The notes beneath the pieces are model-generated. The model had not been told where the DNA came from and did not search any database. It saw only the letters and a list, made by a program, of their open reading frames with translations. This document shows positions 1 to 10,163 of a stretch of DNA of 64,000 nt, in pieces. This stretch comes from Metasolibacillus sp. Lineage in GTDB: Bacteria > Bacillota > Bacilli > Bacillales_A > Planococcaceae. The position numbers were made by a program, and so were the translations under genes. Every line of letters starts with the position of its first letter. The stretch's first letter is position 1. The stretch lies in the NCBI RefSeq assembly GCF_025291715.1, contig NZ_JAMBIZ010000003.1, positions 150,724 to 214,723 of the forward strand, read 5' to 3'.

Positions 1-1217
1 GCAATGATTTTCGCCGACCAGGTCTATTTGTCTTAGTATTGACCGCCTTGCCATTTGTGTTAGAAATGATTCGCTTTGCCAATCCAAAGTGGTCAACCCA
101 GCTAGGTACATTGTCTACTTTTTGCAGTGTGACAGGATTAGCTATTTTGTTTATTATTTTAAAAACAAAATTTCTTGCGATTGTGCCAATTGCTAAGCAT
201 ACTGTCTTTGATCGTTTCCCAGAGAGTATCGTCATTATGAATGCTGCTGGTGAAGTGATGGAAAGCAATGCGCAGGGGATTCAATTTTTTAAGTTATTAG
301 GCTATAGCGATATTTATAATCAAAAGGCTTCAGAACTACTTACACAGTGGGCAGCATGGCATCATTTAACACAGACGATGCAGCAAGGTGTTGTCGATAT
401 AGAGGTGTGGATACAAAAGATCAAAAAAATGTATCGTGTCCATGTCTATCCATTGCAAATAGGACAGGGCAGTGTATCGCTTTTGGTAGATATAACAGAG
501 CAACAGCGGCAATTAGAGGAAATAGCGCATTTGAACAAGTTAAAAGATCAGCTTGTTGCGGTCGTGTCCCACGATATACGTAGCCCGTTAGCGATGCAAT
601 ATCAATTAATCGAGCTGCTAGAGGAAGATCGTGCGCATTTTGACAGAGACCATCAGGAAATAATTACAAAGCTTGGTGAGCAAATACGACACACACTTAC
701 TATGTCTAATAATTTACTAGAATGGTTCCGCAGTCAGCGAAATGATGTCGTTTTGCGACCTCAAGTGCTCCTGCTAGTAGATGTTGTGGAGGAATGCTGT
801 CAATTAGTCGCTCTGCAATGTGAGATGAAAAGTTTACATGTTGTCAATGATATGGCACAAGATACATACGTTTATGCAGATAGAGAAATAGTATCGCTCG
901 TCCTGCGCAATTTATTATCCAATGCCATTAAGTTTACGCAAGCTGGTGGAATGATTCAGATTAAGGCGCAGCCATCAGGGGAAATGGTCATTGTATCTGT
1001 ACGAGATAATGGTCTTGGTATGGAGGAACAGCAAATTGAACAGCTATTTCATGAAAATCAAATGTGCTCAACGACTGGCACGGCTGGTGAAAAAGGGGCA
1101 GGTCTTGGCTTATTAGTCAGCAAGCAGTTTATGCAATTAAGTGGTGAAAGTATATGGGCGGAAAGTGCTGTAGGGCAAGGGAGCGTTTTCTATTTTACAC
1201 TGAGAGGTGAGAAGTAA
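1..1217 (+). CDS. Sensor histidine kinase with N-terminal membrane part, PAS, HisKA and HATPase domains (5' partial)
   Basis: The reading frame is open to the left edge of the window (frame from base 3), so the start lies outside. The visible N-terminus is hydrophobic and looks like the last helices of a multi-helix membrane sensor. Counting from base 39, a PAS-like segment covers about residues 60-150. The phospho-acceptor motif VSHDIRSP is near residue 178, and the ATPase domain has LRNLLSNAIKFT (N box), DNGLGM (G1) and GAGLGLL (G2). It overlaps the SD of the response regulator that follows, so the two form a two-component pair. The ligand is unknown. The secreted surface-protein gene downstream is a possible target, which is inference only. 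Confidence 0.9.
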   Translation, partial: NDFRRPGLFVLVLTALPFVLEMIRFANPKWSTQLGTLSTFCSVTGLAILFIILKTKFLAIVPIAKHTVFDRFPESIVIMNAAGEVMESNAQGIQFFKLLGYSDIYNQKASELLTQWAAWHHLTQTMQQGVVDIEVWIQKIKKMYRVHVYPLQIGQGSVSLLVDITEQQRQLEEIAHLNKLKDQLVAVVSHDIRSPLAMQYQLIELLEEDRAHFDRDHQEIITKLGEQIRHTLTMSNNLLEWFRSQRNDVVLRPQVLLLVDVVEECCQLVALQCEMKSLHVVNDMAQDTYVYADREIVSLVLRNLLSNAIKFTQAGGMIQIKAQPSGEMVIVSVRDNGLGMEEQQIEQLFHENQMCSTTGTAGEKGAGLGLLVSKQFMQLSGESIWAESAVGQGSVFYFTLRGEK

Positions 1218-1218
1218 A

Positions 1219-2337
1219 ATGAAGGTGTTGATTGTAGATGACGAGCCAATTATGCTGCTAACGATGAAACGTATGTTAGCAAGTATAGATGGGATTGAGC
1301 TTGTTGGCAGCTTTCAACAAATAAATGAGGCATTGGCTTTTCTTCAGCAGCATGAGGCAGATATCGCGTTTTTAGATATTGAAATCGCTGAGGACAATGG
1401 CATCGAATTAGCGCGCAATTTACGTGCAAACAATGCAAATCTTGATATTGTGTTTACAACGGCCCATGCGAATTACGCGATGCAGGCTTACGATGTTTAT
1501 CCACTTGATTATATGTTAAAGCCAGTGTCGAAAAGCCGTTTGAATCAAACAATTGCAAGAGCTATGAGTAAGCGACGAACAGCGTCTACTACTGAAAATG
1601 CTGTGCAAAATCGCCTTAAAGTGCAAACATTTGGATGTCTCGAAGTAAGTAGTACACAATATGGTGAAGTGAAATGGCGCTCCAAGAAAAATAAAGAATT
1701 GTTTGCTTATTTGTTAATGAAGCGTGGGAAAAGCGTAGCAAAAATGAGGCTGATTGAGGATGTCTTTCCAGAGATGCCTGTAAAAAATGCGGAAACGTAT
1801 TTACATACAGCCGTTTATCAGCTACGTGCGGTATTAAAGGATCATGGCTTTAAGAGTCATGTCATTTCTGGTCAGGAGAAATATCGCTTAGATTTGACGA
1901 ATATGGATGTGGATTTTTTACAATTCGAGCAAGGAGTCGCAATGCTCACACAAATAAACAAAGATAATGAACATGTGGCGCTAGAGCTAGAAAAGCAAGT
2001 AAATGGTGTACTATTTGAGGAACCATATTTCTTATGGGCAGCTTTTGAGCAGGAGAGCATGAGCTTGTTATATACTTCCTTTGCCAAACGTCTTGCTAGT
2101 TGGCTATTACAGAGAGAACGCTATGTAACGGCTGTGGAAATCGTCAGGAAAATAGTAGTATATGATGGCTTTGATGAAGAGGCAAATCAGCTTTTGCTCA
2201 ACCTATATGGAGCAATGAGGGATATGTACGCCTTCCAGCAGCACTATCAGCAATATGTGCAAAGAATGCAGCGAGAGTTACATTTACCACCATCAATGAC
2301 GATGCAGCAGTTATATGAACGATATCAAAAAGCATAG
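1219..2337 (+). CDS. Response regulator: receiver plus SARP/BTAD-like DNA-binding and helical repeat region
   Basis: The receiver domain (residues 1-120) has the acidic pair DDEP, the phospho-acceptor in FLDIEI, the conserved T in FTTAHA and K in LKPVS. A winged-helix-like domain follows (about 135-225, with RSKKNKELFAYLLM and YLHTAVYQLR), then an alpha-helical BTAD-type region to the end. This layout matches the receiver-SARP regulators found beside 7TM histidine kinases in Bacillales. I place the start at the ATG behind GAGAGGTGAG; a GTG four codons earlier sits on that SD. It is paired with the upstream kinase and ends in a terminator. Confidence 0.87.
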   Translation: MKVLIVDDEPIMLLTMKRMLASIDGIELVGSFQQINEALAFLQQHEADIAFLDIEIAEDNGIELARNLRANNANLDIVFTTAHANYAMQAYDVYPLDYMLKPVSKSRLNQTIARAMSKRRTASTTENAVQNRLKVQTFGCLEVSSTQYGEVKWRSKKNKELFAYLLMKRGKSVAKMRLIEDVFPEMPVKNAETYLHTAVYQLRAVLKDHGFKSHVISGQEKYRLDLTNMDVDFLQFEQGVAMLTQINKDNEHVALELEKQVNGVLFEEPYFLWAAFEQESMSLLYTSFAKRLASWLLQRERYVTAVEIVRKIVVYDGFDEEANQLLLNLYGAMRDMYAFQQHYQQYVQRMQRELHLPPSMTMQQLYERYQKA

Positions 2338-2378
2338 GGCAGTAGGTTGATATTTGCCTACTACCCTATGCCTTTTCA
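2332..2378 (+). terminator. Intrinsic terminator after the response regulator
   Basis: GCATAGGG-c-AGTAGG pairs with CCTACT-ACCCTATGC around a short loop and is followed by CCTTTTC. The left arm overlaps the stop codon. Confidence 0.8.
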
Positions 2379-2435
2379 TTTTTCTTTCATTTATCTATGG
2401 TAGCTTTTTATAAATGACAAGAAGGAGAGGTTTGC

Positions 2436-4559
2436 ATGAAAAAAATAGGGCTTTTGCTCGCTATATTCGTATTGATTTTATATGGGAGGAGTTCATCAGT
2501 TAAAGCTGCGGAGGAAAATGGCTTTCATTACAATGTGAATGGTGCAGAAATTGAGATTACAAATTACACGGGGCCAGCAGGGGAGATTGTGATACCCAAT
2601 ACACTAGGCTCAGGGGGAGAGCCTGTTACACAAATTGCAAATGAGGCTTTTCGCAATAAAGGGTTAACAAAGGTGACAGTGCCACATACAGTACAAGTTA
2701 TAGGAAAAGAAGCATTCCAAAATAATCAAATTACCAATGTCAATTTGTCCAGCACAGTAAAAGAGATTCGTCAATCGGCCTTTGCTAACAATGCGTTAAC
2801 AGAAATTATTCTTCCACATAGTGTAACAACACTAGGGGATTATGCGTTTGCTGAGAATCAATTAACAACAGTCGATATCTCACCAAATATAACGAGACTA
2901 TCATCGTTTGCCTTTGCTGATAATCTGTTAACTGATGTCATAATTCCAGTAGGTGTAGAAGAAATTAGTCAAGGTGCATTCTCTAAAAATCGATTAACAC
3001 ATGTCAGCTTCCCCAATACGCTTAAAACGCTAGGACAAGCTGCGTTTAGCAATAATTATTTAACAGATATAACATTTCCAAACTCCTTAAATAATTTAGG
3101 AAACTGGGCATTTCAAGAAAATAATATGCGTACAGTGACATTTAATAGTAGCCCAACTATTGGGCAAGAGCCTTTTCTTAGTCAAGGGAAATATGGAGTG
3201 CAACAAATTTATGGAGGAATGTTTACAGCAGAAGACTTTTTGATAGAGTGGGATTCCTCTGTTCCAACATTACCATTCGTGATTTATGCTAAATATGAAT
3301 ATAAAGTGTCCTTTGATACAATGGGCGGGACAGCAATAAATCCTCTCTATGTACTGTCAAAAGGGAAAATAATAGAACCCGGAGCGCCGAGCAAGCTTGA
3401 TGCGATATTCGATGGTTGGTATGAAAATACAACGTTTAATGATAGATGGGATTTTGCGACAGATGTCGTGACGAAGCCGCTAACATTGTATGCAAAATGG
3501 CAAAGCTATTATCAAGTGTCCTTTGATACAAATGGAGGTTCGGCTGTTGCAATGCAGCATATTATACCTAATGGGAACATTACATTGCCACCTCCACCAA
3601 CAAAAGTAGATCATGTATTTGCAGGCTGGTATAAAGATGTGCTATTTACAGAGCTATGGGATTTTGTAAATGATAAAGTGACGGCAGACACAATACTTTA
3701 TGCTAAATGGACGAAAAATACTTCGCCACCTCCAGTACCAGCACCTATTGAAAAAGAGCGATCCACTTACACAGTAATATTTAATGTCAATGGTGGGACA
3801 ACAGTAGCTAATCAAACGCTTGAGGAACAGCAAAAGGTAGTGGAGCCGACAAAGCCATTAAAAGAAGGCTACACATTTGCAGGATGGTATAAGGATGCTA
3901 TGTTCATAAATAAATGGGATTTTACGCAGGATATCGTGACAGAAAATATGACATTGTATGCAAAATGGGTAGAAAATGTAGTGGATATACCAGATAACTC
4001 AAATGAAATCACAGAGCCTACTCTGGAACAGCCACCAGCATGTCCAATTCAATTTAACGATATCGCCTCACATTGGGCACAAAAAATGATTGAAGATATC
4101 GCAGGACGCTGCTGGGTTAAAGGCTATCCTGATAGCACATTCAAGCCAAACGATTCCATTCAGCGTCAGCATGTAGCAGTAATATTTACTCGAGCATTTG
4201 ATTTACTAGCAGTGCGTGAGATGCAAGAGTTTACAGATATTACGACGAAGCATCGCTATTATGATGCGATTGCTCAAGTGTATCAAGCAGGGGTATTTGA
4301 TGGAACAGAAGGCAAATTTAATCCCGAAGCACCGATGACAAGAGCACATATGGCGAAAGTGCTTGTGGAAGCATTTGATTTAACCTCAGAGCAAACAAGT
4401 ACATTCCAAGATGTGCCTGCTACACATTGGGCATATGCCTATATCTCAATACTAGCAGATCAGCAAATTGCCTTGGGGGATGGCGGATATTTCAAGCCAA
4501 ATGAACCTGTGACACGTGCGCAATTTGTCGCATTTATGTATCGAGCGCTGCAACAATAG
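2436..4559 (+). CDS. Surface protein with BspA-type leucine-rich repeats, three InlB-type B repeats and three SLH domains
   Basis: There is a signal peptide (KKIGLLLAIFVLILY, cleavage near VKAAE). Residues about 50-265 are repeated LRR_5/BspA units of about 23 residues, each with an 'AFxxNxLTxVxxP' core. Three Listeria-Bacteroides (InlB B/Flg_new) repeats follow at about 290-350, 360-415 and 445-500, each with 'FDTxGG' and ending 'TLYAKW'. Three C-terminal SLH domains (about 535-705; FNDIASHWAQ, FTDITTKHRY, FQDVPATHWA) should bind pyruvylated secondary cell-wall polymer. It is probably a cell-surface adhesion or binding protein. The SD is AAGGAGAGG and the gene is monocistronic between two terminators. 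Confidence 0.92.
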   Translation: MKKIGLLLAIFVLILYGRSSSVKAAEENGFHYNVNGAEIEITNYTGPAGEIVIPNTLGSGGEPVTQIANEAFRNKGLTKVTVPHTVQVIGKEAFQNNQITNVNLSSTVKEIRQSAFANNALTEIILPHSVTTLGDYAFAENQLTTVDISPNITRLSSFAFADNLLTDVIIPVGVEEISQGAFSKNRLTHVSFPNTLKTLGQAAFSNNYLTDITFPNSLNNLGNWAFQENNMRTVTFNSSPTIGQEPFLSQGKYGVQQIYGGMFTAEDFLIEWDSSVPTLPFVIYAKYEYKVSFDTMGGTAINPLYVLSKGKIIEPGAPSKLDAIFDGWYENTTFNDRWDFATDVVTKPLTLYAKWQSYYQVSFDTNGGSAVAMQHIIPNGNITLPPPPTKVDHVFAGWYKDVLFTELWDFVNDKVTADTILYAKWTKNTSPPPVPAPIEKERSTYTVIFNVNGGTTVANQTLEEQQKVVEPTKPLKEGYTFAGWYKDAMFINKWDFTQDIVTENMTLYAKWVENVVDIPDNSNEITEPTLEQPPACPIQFNDIASHWAQKMIEDIAGRCWVKGYPDSTFKPNDSIQRQHVAVIFTRAFDLLAVREMQEFTDITTKHRYYDAIAQVYQAGVFDGTEGKFNPEAPMTRAHMAKVLVEAFDLTSEQTSTFQDVPATHWAYAYISILADQQIALGDGGYFKPNEPVTRAQFVAFMYRALQQ

Positions 4560-4565
4560 TATATC

Positions 4566-4597
4566 AAACGGTCGAGAAAACAAGCTCGACCGTTTTT
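4566..4597 (+). terminator. Intrinsic terminator after the SLH/LRR gene
   Basis: AAACGGTCGAG and CTCGACCGTTT form a perfect stem with an 8-nt loop, followed by a T run. Confidence 0.9.
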
Positions 4598-4660
4598 GCA
4601 TTTCAAAAGTGCAGTATTTGTCGTATACTAAAAAGAGAAAAATAGCAAGATGGAGGAATT

Positions 4661-6229
4661 ATGAAAAAGCAACAGAAAAAATGGAAAATTGTAAGTTTTG
4701 TCACGATGATTTTTGTTTTATGTCTATCAACAATCACTGTCCATCCAGCATCAGCAAGCACAGTGCAGCCGAAAGAGGAGATGCGTGCGGTATGGATTTC
4801 AACAGTGCTAAATATTGATATGAAGGCGGGAATGAATAAGGAGCAATATACCGCTTGGGTACGTCAAACATTAGATAAATTAAAAGCAAATAAGTTAAAT
4901 ACGGTGATTTATCAAGTAAGACCAACAAATGATGCGATGTATTCATCAAAGCTCGCACCATGGTCAACCTACATAACAGGGAAAAAACAAGGAACAAATC
5001 CAGGATACGACCCGCTTGCTATTATGGTAGAAGAGGCACATAAACGAGGGATGGAGCTACATGCATGGATGAACCCATACCGCGTAACAATGCCTAGCCA
5101 AAAATTAAAGGATCTTGCACCTGATAATGTCGCAAGAAAAAATCCGAGCTGGGTTGTCAAATATGGCAAGCAATATTATTTAAATCCTGGCTTGCCAGAA
5201 GTGCAAAACTATTTAGTGAAAACAGTAAAAGAGCTAGTAGCAAATTATGATATCGATGCAGTTCATATGGACGATTATTTTTATCCATACAAAATTGCTA
5301 AGGAAGCTTTCCCAGATCAAGCAGCCTACAAAAAATACGGTAGCTCCTTCAAAAAAGTGGAGGATTGGCGACGTGATAATGTGAACCAGCTTGTCAAAAA
5401 GCTTTATACAGCAATTAAAGAAACGAAGCCACATGTGCAATTCGGCATTTCACCATTCGGTGTATGGCGCAATAAATCAGCAGATAAAACAGGTAGCGAT
5501 ACAAAAGCAGGTGTCAACAACTATGACGATTTATATGCGGATGTAAGAGCATGGATTAAAAATGGTACAATTGATTATGTGACACCACAAATTTATTGGT
5601 CGCGCACATTGTCTGTTGCCAAATACGGAACATTGCTTGACTGGTGGAGCCATGAAGTACAAACATATGCGAAAGCACACCCTGTTCATCTCTATATAGG
5701 GCTTGCCGATTATAAAGTAGGCAACGATAGCGATAAAGCATGGAAAAACAAAATGGAGCTACCGAATCAAATTATAGCGAATCGTTCAGCAAAAACAGCG
5801 GCGATGGGACAAATGCACTTTTCTTTGAAAAGTATGCAAACCAATAAACTAGGCTATGCAACAGTTGTTAATCAGCAGCTATATAATTATACGGCGCTAA
5901 CACCAGGTACACCTTGGGTAAATGCGACAGCGCCTGCTGAACCGACTTTTGTACAGGTGACAAAAGAGGCAACTGGTCGCAAAATTGAAATGACAGATGG
6001 AAATAAAAATCAACCACGTAAATATGTTATTTATCGTTTTGCTGGCAATGGTGAAGGCTCATACGATGATCCGAAAAATATTGTAGATGTTGTTTATAAT
6101 ACGAATGGCTTTACAACATTTGTGGACAAGACAGCCTCAGCTAAAAAGAACTACACATATGGCATTAAGGCTGTATCCGCTACAGGTGTAGAAAGTGAAG
6201 CAGCTTTTGTCGTAGTGGAGGGCGAGTAG
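4661..6229 (+). CDS. Secreted glycoside-hydrolase-like family 10 (GHL10, DUF187/YngK type) protein
   Basis: A signal peptide (residues 1-33, ending HPASAS) is followed by a TIM-barrel-like domain starting [13 protein letters not shown], the hallmark start of GHL10 proteins. Family motifs include [17 protein letters not shown] and [10 protein letters not shown], plus DYVTPQIYW. The last 90 residues or so form a fibronectin-III-like domain. The likely role is hydrolysis of a cell-wall or extracellular polysaccharide; the substrate is unknown. It stands alone between terminators. The start ATG follows a GGAGG SD. Confidence 0.9.
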   Translation: MKKQQKKWKIVSFVTMIFVLCLSTITVHPASASTVQPKEEMRAVWISTVLNIDMKAGMNKEQYTAWVRQTLDKLKANKLNTVIYQVRPTNDAMYSSKLAPWSTYITGKKQGTNPGYDPLAIMVEEAHKRGMELHAWMNPYRVTMPSQKLKDLAPDNVARKNPSWVVKYGKQYYLNPGLPEVQNYLVKTVKELVANYDIDAVHMDDYFYPYKIAKEAFPDQAAYKKYGSSFKKVEDWRRDNVNQLVKKLYTAIKETKPHVQFGISPFGVWRNKSADKTGSDTKAGVNNYDDLYADVRAWIKNGTIDYVTPQIYWSRTLSVAKYGTLLDWWSHEVQTYAKAHPVHLYIGLADYKVGNDSDKAWKNKMELPNQIIANRSAKTAAMGQMHFSLKSMQTNKLGYATVVNQQLYNYTALTPGTPWVNATAPAEPTFVQVTKEATGRKIEMTDGNKNQPRKYVIYRFAGNGEGSYDDPKNIVDVVYNTNGFTTFVDKTASAKKNYTYGIKAVSATGVESEAAFVVVEGE

Positions 6230-6239
6230 CCTGAAAAAG

Positions 6240-6276
6240 TACAGGAGGGAATCTATATGCCTTCCTGTATTTTTTC
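6240..6276 (+). terminator. Intrinsic terminator after the GHL10 gene
   Basis: TACAGGAGGG and CCTTCCTGTA pair (one G.T) and are followed by TTTTTTC. Confidence 0.8.
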
Positions 6277-6356
6277 ATCATTTAGGCAAACATTGTGCTT
6301 TGCCTATTGTTCATAGTATAATGCACTATAGTTTACATTTAGGAGAGAACAATTAT

Positions 6357-8186
6357 ATGAACCGAGAAGAACGTTTGAAACGCCAAGAGAATATCCGAAA
6401 TTTCTCGATTATCGCCCATATTGACCATGGGAAATCAACTTTAGCAGACCGACTTTTAGAATCAACAAAAACAGTAACACAGCGTGAAATGAAATCGCAA
6501 TTGCTTGATTCGATGGATTTAGAGCGTGAGCGTGGCATTACGATTAAATTAAACGCAGTGCAATTAAAATATGTAGCAAAAGATGGAGAAACGTATACAT
6601 TCCATTTAATTGATACACCAGGACACGTCGATTTCACATATGAGGTATCACGTTCTTTAGCGGCATGTGAAGGTGCTATTTTAGTTGTCGATGCAGCACA
6701 AGGTATCGAAGCACAAACATTAGCTAACGTCTATTTAGCGCTTGATAATGATTTAGAAATTATGCCCGTTATTAATAAAATTGACTTACCAGCAGCTGAC
6801 CCAGAGCGTGTTAAGCAGGAAATTGAGGACGTTATTGGCTTGGACGCATCAGATGCCGTTTTAGCATCAGCGAAGGCTGGTATCGGGATTGAGGAAATTT
6901 TAGAGCAAATTGTAGAAAAAGTACCTGCACCAACAGGTGATCCAGATGCCCCATTACAAGCGCTTATTTTTGACTCTGTCTATGATGCCTACAAAGGTGT
7001 TATCATTTCCATTCGTATTGTTAACGGTACAGTGAAGCCTGGAGATAAAATTCGTATGATGGCAACAGGTGCAGAGTTTGAGGTAATTGAAGTAGGAATT
7101 CATACACCAAAGGCTGTGCCACAAGCGGAATTAACAGTTGGTGACGTAGGTTATTTAACAGCATCCATTAAAAATGTTGGCGATACACGTGTAGGGGATA
7201 CGGTAACGTTTGCAGGTAATAAAGCAGCAACAGAGGCATTACCCGGCTATCGTAAATTAAATCCAATGGTGTTCTGCGGCTTATACCCAATCGATACAGC
7301 GAAATACAATGACTTACGTGAAGCGCTAGAAAAATTAGAGCTAAACGACTCTGCCTTACAATATGAGCCAGAAACATCACAAGCATTAGGCTTCGGTTTC
7401 CGCTGTGGCTTCTTAGGCTTGTTGCATATGGAAATTATTCAAGAGCGTATCGAGCGTGAGTTTAATATCGATTTAATTACGACAGCACCTTCTGTTATTT
7501 ATGAAGTATTTATGACAGATGGCTCGTCGATTCGCGTTGATAACCCATCGATGATGCCTGATCCACAAAAAATTGACCGCATTGAAGAGCCGTATGTAAA
7601 AGCAACGATTATGGTGCCGAATGATTATGTAGGTGCAGTTATGGAGCTTTGCCAAATGAAGCGTGGGAATTTCATGGGCATGGATTATCTTGATACATCA
7701 CGTGTCAGCATTCAATACGAAATTCCACTTTCGGAAATCGTTTATGATTTCTTCGATTATTTAAAGTCAAACACGAAAGGCTATGCATCATTTGACTATG
7801 AGTTAATCGGTTACAAGCCATCGAAGCTTGTGAAAATGGATATTTTATTAAATAGTGAGCAAGTCGATGCATTAAGCTTTATCGTACACCGTGACTTTGC
7901 TTATGAGCGTGGTAAAGTGATTGTAGAAAAATTAAAGGAATTAATCCCAAGACAGCAATTCGAAGTGCCTGTTCAAGCGGCTATCGGACAAAAGGTTGTG
8001 GCGCGCTCGACAATCAAAGCCATCCGTAAAAACGTACTTGCTAAATGTTATGGCGGTGACATTTCGCGTAAACGTAAGCTTCTTGATAAGCAAAAAGAAG
8101 GTAAAAAGCGTATGAAGCAAGTAGGCTCTGTGGAAGTTCCACAGGAAGCATTTATGGCTGTGTTGAAGATGGATGATAGTAAATAA
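6357..8186 (+). CDS. lepA: Elongation factor 4 (LepA), ribosome back-translocase GTPase
   Basis: The GTPase motifs are in order: AHIDHGKST (G1), RERGITI (G2), DTPGHVD (G3), NKIDLP (G4) and SAKAG (G5). The LepA-specific C-terminal region follows ([20 protein letters not shown]). At 609 residues the length is that of the family. I chose the ATG behind AGGAGAGAAC; an upstream in-frame start at 6300 has no SD. In Bacillus lepA lies just upstream of hemW-hrcA; here about 6 kb of other genes separates them. Confidence 0.97.
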   Translation: MNREERLKRQENIRNFSIIAHIDHGKSTLADRLLESTKTVTQREMKSQLLDSMDLERERGITIKLNAVQLKYVAKDGETYTFHLIDTPGHVDFTYEVSRSLAACEGAILVVDAAQGIEAQTLANVYLALDNDLEIMPVINKIDLPAADPERVKQEIEDVIGLDASDAVLASAKAGIGIEEILEQIVEKVPAPTGDPDAPLQALIFDSVYDAYKGVIISIRIVNGTVKPGDKIRMMATGAEFEVIEVGIHTPKAVPQAELTVGDVGYLTASIKNVGDTRVGDTVTFAGNKAATEALPGYRKLNPMVFCGLYPIDTAKYNDLREALEKLELNDSALQYEPETSQALGFGFRCGFLGLLHMEIIQERIEREFNIDLITTAPSVIYEVFMTDGSSIRVDNPSMMPDPQKIDRIEEPYVKATIMVPNDYVGAVMELCQMKRGNFMGMDYLDTSRVSIQYEIPLSEIVYDFFDYLKSNTKGYASFDYELIGYKPSKLVKMDILLNSEQVDALSFIVHRDFAYERGKVIVEKLKELIPRQQFEVPVQAAIGQKVVARSTIKAIRKNVLAKCYGGDISRKRKLLDKQKEGKKRMKQVGSVEVPQEAFMAVLKMDDSK

Positions 8187-8226
8187 GAAATAGTAGCAGA
8201 GCAATATGACTCTAGCTATAGTTAAT

Positions 8227-8266
8227 AGAGCACTTAACCTTTTTTACGGTTAAGTGCTCTTATTAT
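8227..8266 (+). terminator. Intrinsic terminator after lepA
   Basis: AGAGCACTTAACC and GGTTAAGTGCTCT form a perfect 13-bp stem followed by TATTAT. Confidence 0.85.
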
Positions 8267-8368
8267 CGTAATTTATTAAAATTATTTGAAAAATTAAAGG
8301 GATTTAACAAAAAATATAGAATATAACAATTTGAAAGACGAATTTTGAATATAGGAGGAAATAAATCA

Positions 8369-8539
8369 ATGAAAAAGAAAAAAACATTGTTATCAGTTGC
8401 CGTTGCAACTTTTCTGCTTTTCGGTTTGTCATTTAGCTCAGGTGCAAGCGCTGCGAATGATCAAGGTGCAGGAGGCGGAGGCTATACGCCGCCACCACCA
8501 AAATGCCAACCTGGAAAGGCATGTCCAATCTTAGCATAG
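8369..8539 (+). CDS. Small secreted Gly/Pro-rich peptide (56 residues), unknown function
   Basis: It starts with a lysine-rich n-region and a hydrophobic core, then a signal-peptidase site near ASAAND. The mature part is only about 25 residues: a run of glycines, YTPPPP, and two cysteines in CQPGKACPILA. The SD TAGGAGGAAATAAATC supports the ATG chosen here over an upstream in-frame TTG. It stands alone between two terminators. Small secreted peptides of this kind can be signals, bacteriocins or spore-related; nothing in the sequence decides between these, and no processing or export gene is adjacent. Confidence 0.7.
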   Translation: MKKKKTLLSVAVATFLLFGLSFSSGASAANDQGAGGGGYTPPPPKCQPGKACPILA

Positions 8540-8565
8540 CTTAACAATTCGATATTGAGAAATAG

Positions 8566-8613
8566 AGCACGTAAATGAGTTTGGCTAGCCACATTCATTT
8601 ACGTGCTTTTTCT
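8566..8613 (+). terminator. Intrinsic terminator after the small secreted peptide
   Basis: AGCACGTAAATGA pairs with TCATTTACGTGCT, followed by TTTTTC. Confidence 0.87.
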
Positions 8614-8758
8614 TGTAACAAAATAAAACTTGTCCTATGTTTCACTCCCGATTGCTAGTACATCATCTCCAGCAACAATCCACTAATAGACATTCGTACA
8701 AAAGATGTGCAAGCAGCAGAGTATACTAGATTAGATGAAGAAGATAGGGAGGGAGAGT

Positions 8759-9291
8759 ATGTCATTTAATCATAGCAACAAAGGCTGTCATAAAATAAAA
8801 TATTGTCCGATTGAGACTAGATTTTTTGGTAAATTTATTGCTGGTGACTATGTTGCACCTAATATACCACCTGAAGAGCGTACAATGGCCTTTGGTTCAT
8901 TACGCAGTAATACATTGGAAGATACAGCAACCGTGCAGACCCCTGTATCATTCGATATAGTAGGCCCTTTATCGAATGTGACAGTGAGCCAACAGGAAAT
9001 GAATTAGTGATCAATGAGAGCGGTGTATATCAAGTAACAGTATCGATAAATGCTATAGCATTTGCTGCACCAGACCCAACGGACGGTTATTTATCAGCAA
9101 CTATTACAGTCAATGGAATGCCTATTTTTACTCAAGGTATTGCCGTCTTTAATATTACAAGTAGAAATAGCTCAGCTTATATTGTGCAAGCGGCTTTAAA
9201 TGTGGGGGATCAAGTAGGGGTTAGTGCAGCCTCAGAAGCCTTTCTATTTGGTTATATGAACCGTTCATTGACGCTTCTACAATTGCAGTAA
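8759..9291 (+). pseudogene. Jelly-roll (C1q/TNF or BclA-C-terminal-like) protein, split by a one-base frameshift
   Basis: Two overlapping frames together read like one protein of about 177 residues. The first part (to 9007) has IPPEERTMAFGSLRS and ends in GPLSNVTV; the second (from about 8986) continues with EPTGNELVINESGVYQVTVS. That is the usual beta-strand sequence of C1q/TNF-like and exosporium BclA C-terminal domains. The frame changes at about 8980-8988 (gtgacagtgagcc), consistent with one missing base. The start ATG at 8759 follows AGGGAGGGAGAG. A sequencing error would restore an intact gene. Family placement is moderate. Confidence 0.6.
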
Positions 9292-9359
9292 ACCTGCTAG
9301 TAGAGGTTAATTGACGGGCATCAGCATAGGAAAATAGGTGTTGGATAAATAGTTTCGGT

Positions 9360-9393
9360 GCACCTTCTTTATTAAAATGGAGGTGCTTCTTTC
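9360..9393 (+). terminator. Intrinsic terminator upstream of the peptidase gene
   Basis: GCACCTTC pairs with GGAGGTGC across an A/T loop, followed by TTCTTTC. Confidence 0.7.
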
Positions 9394-9395
9394 CC

Positions 9396-9423
9396 TTGAC
9401 AAATTATTGAAATGATTTATGCT
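9396..9423 (+). promoter_or_regulatory. SigA-type promoter for the peptidase E gene
   Basis: TTGACA, 16 bp, TATGCT, placed just after a terminator and 30 bases before the start codon. Confidence 0.6.
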
Positions 9424-9455
9424 GTATGTTAAGAATTTACAAGGAGAGTGGCAAT

Positions 9456-10163
9456 ATGAAGCAAATTATTGCATTGGGTGGTGGCGGATTTTCAATGGAG
9501 CCAGATAACCCCTTATTAGACCAATATATTTTACAGCAAAGTAGTAAAGCAAAGCCGAAAATTTGCTTTTTAGCAACGGCGAGTGGAGATTCACAGGATT
9601 ATATTGCACGCTTTTATCAATTTTTTGAGCAACAGTCGTGTGAGCCAAGTCATTTTTCACTATTTAATCCATCTACAAGGGATATAGAGTCATTTTTACT
9701 TGCACAGGATATTATTTATGTTGGTGGGGGGAACACGAAAAATTTACTCGCTTTATGGAAAGAGTGGGGCATTGATCAAATATTACATAAAGCTTGGGAG
9801 CAAGGCATCATATTAGCGGGTATTAGTGCAGGCTCGATTTGTTGGTTTGAAGAAGGTGTGACAGATTCCTTTGGAGATGGACTAGCACCATTGCAATGTC
9901 TAGGCTTTTTACAAGGGAGCAATTGTCCACATTATGATGGGGAAGCCAATCGTAGACCGAGCTACCATCAACTAATCGCAGCACAGCAAATTCAAGCAGG
10001 CTACGCAGCAGATGATGGTGTTGGAATTCATTTCATCGAGCAGGAAGTACATGCTGTTGTTAGCTCAAGGCCATATGCAAAAGCATATAAAGTTACCTAC
10101 ACTCAAGAAGTGCGAGAAATGGAGCTTGAAACAAATTATTTAGGAGTTCAAAAAAATGCATAA
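9456..10163 (+). CDS. Peptidase E family (S51) serine peptidase
   Basis: The N-terminus is IALGGGGFSMEP. IIYVGGGNTKNLLALW and the nucleophile elbow AGISAGSICWF (Ser about residue 130) are typical of S51 dipeptidase E-like peptidases, which cleave Asp-X dipeptides in the cytoplasm. No signal peptide is present. At 235 residues the length fits. The ATG follows AAGGAGAG. The last 8 bases overlap the next gene, so the two are probably translated together. Confidence 0.88.
   Translation: MKQIIALGGGGFSMEPDNPLLDQYILQQSSKAKPKICFLATASGDSQDYIARFYQFFEQQSCEPSHFSLFNPSTRDIESFLLAQDIIYVGGGNTKNLLALWKEWGIDQILHKAWEQGIILAGISAGSICWFEEGVTDSFGDGLAPLQCLGFLQGSNCPHYDGEANRRPSYHQLIAAQQIQAGYAADDGVGIHFIEQEVHAVVSSRPYAKAYKVTYTQEVREMELETNYLGVQKNA

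Noticed and set aside
8980..9010. Programmed frameshift in the jelly-roll gene
   Set aside because: There is no slippery heptamer, stimulatory stem or SD-like element at the joint; simple mutation or sequence error is more likely.
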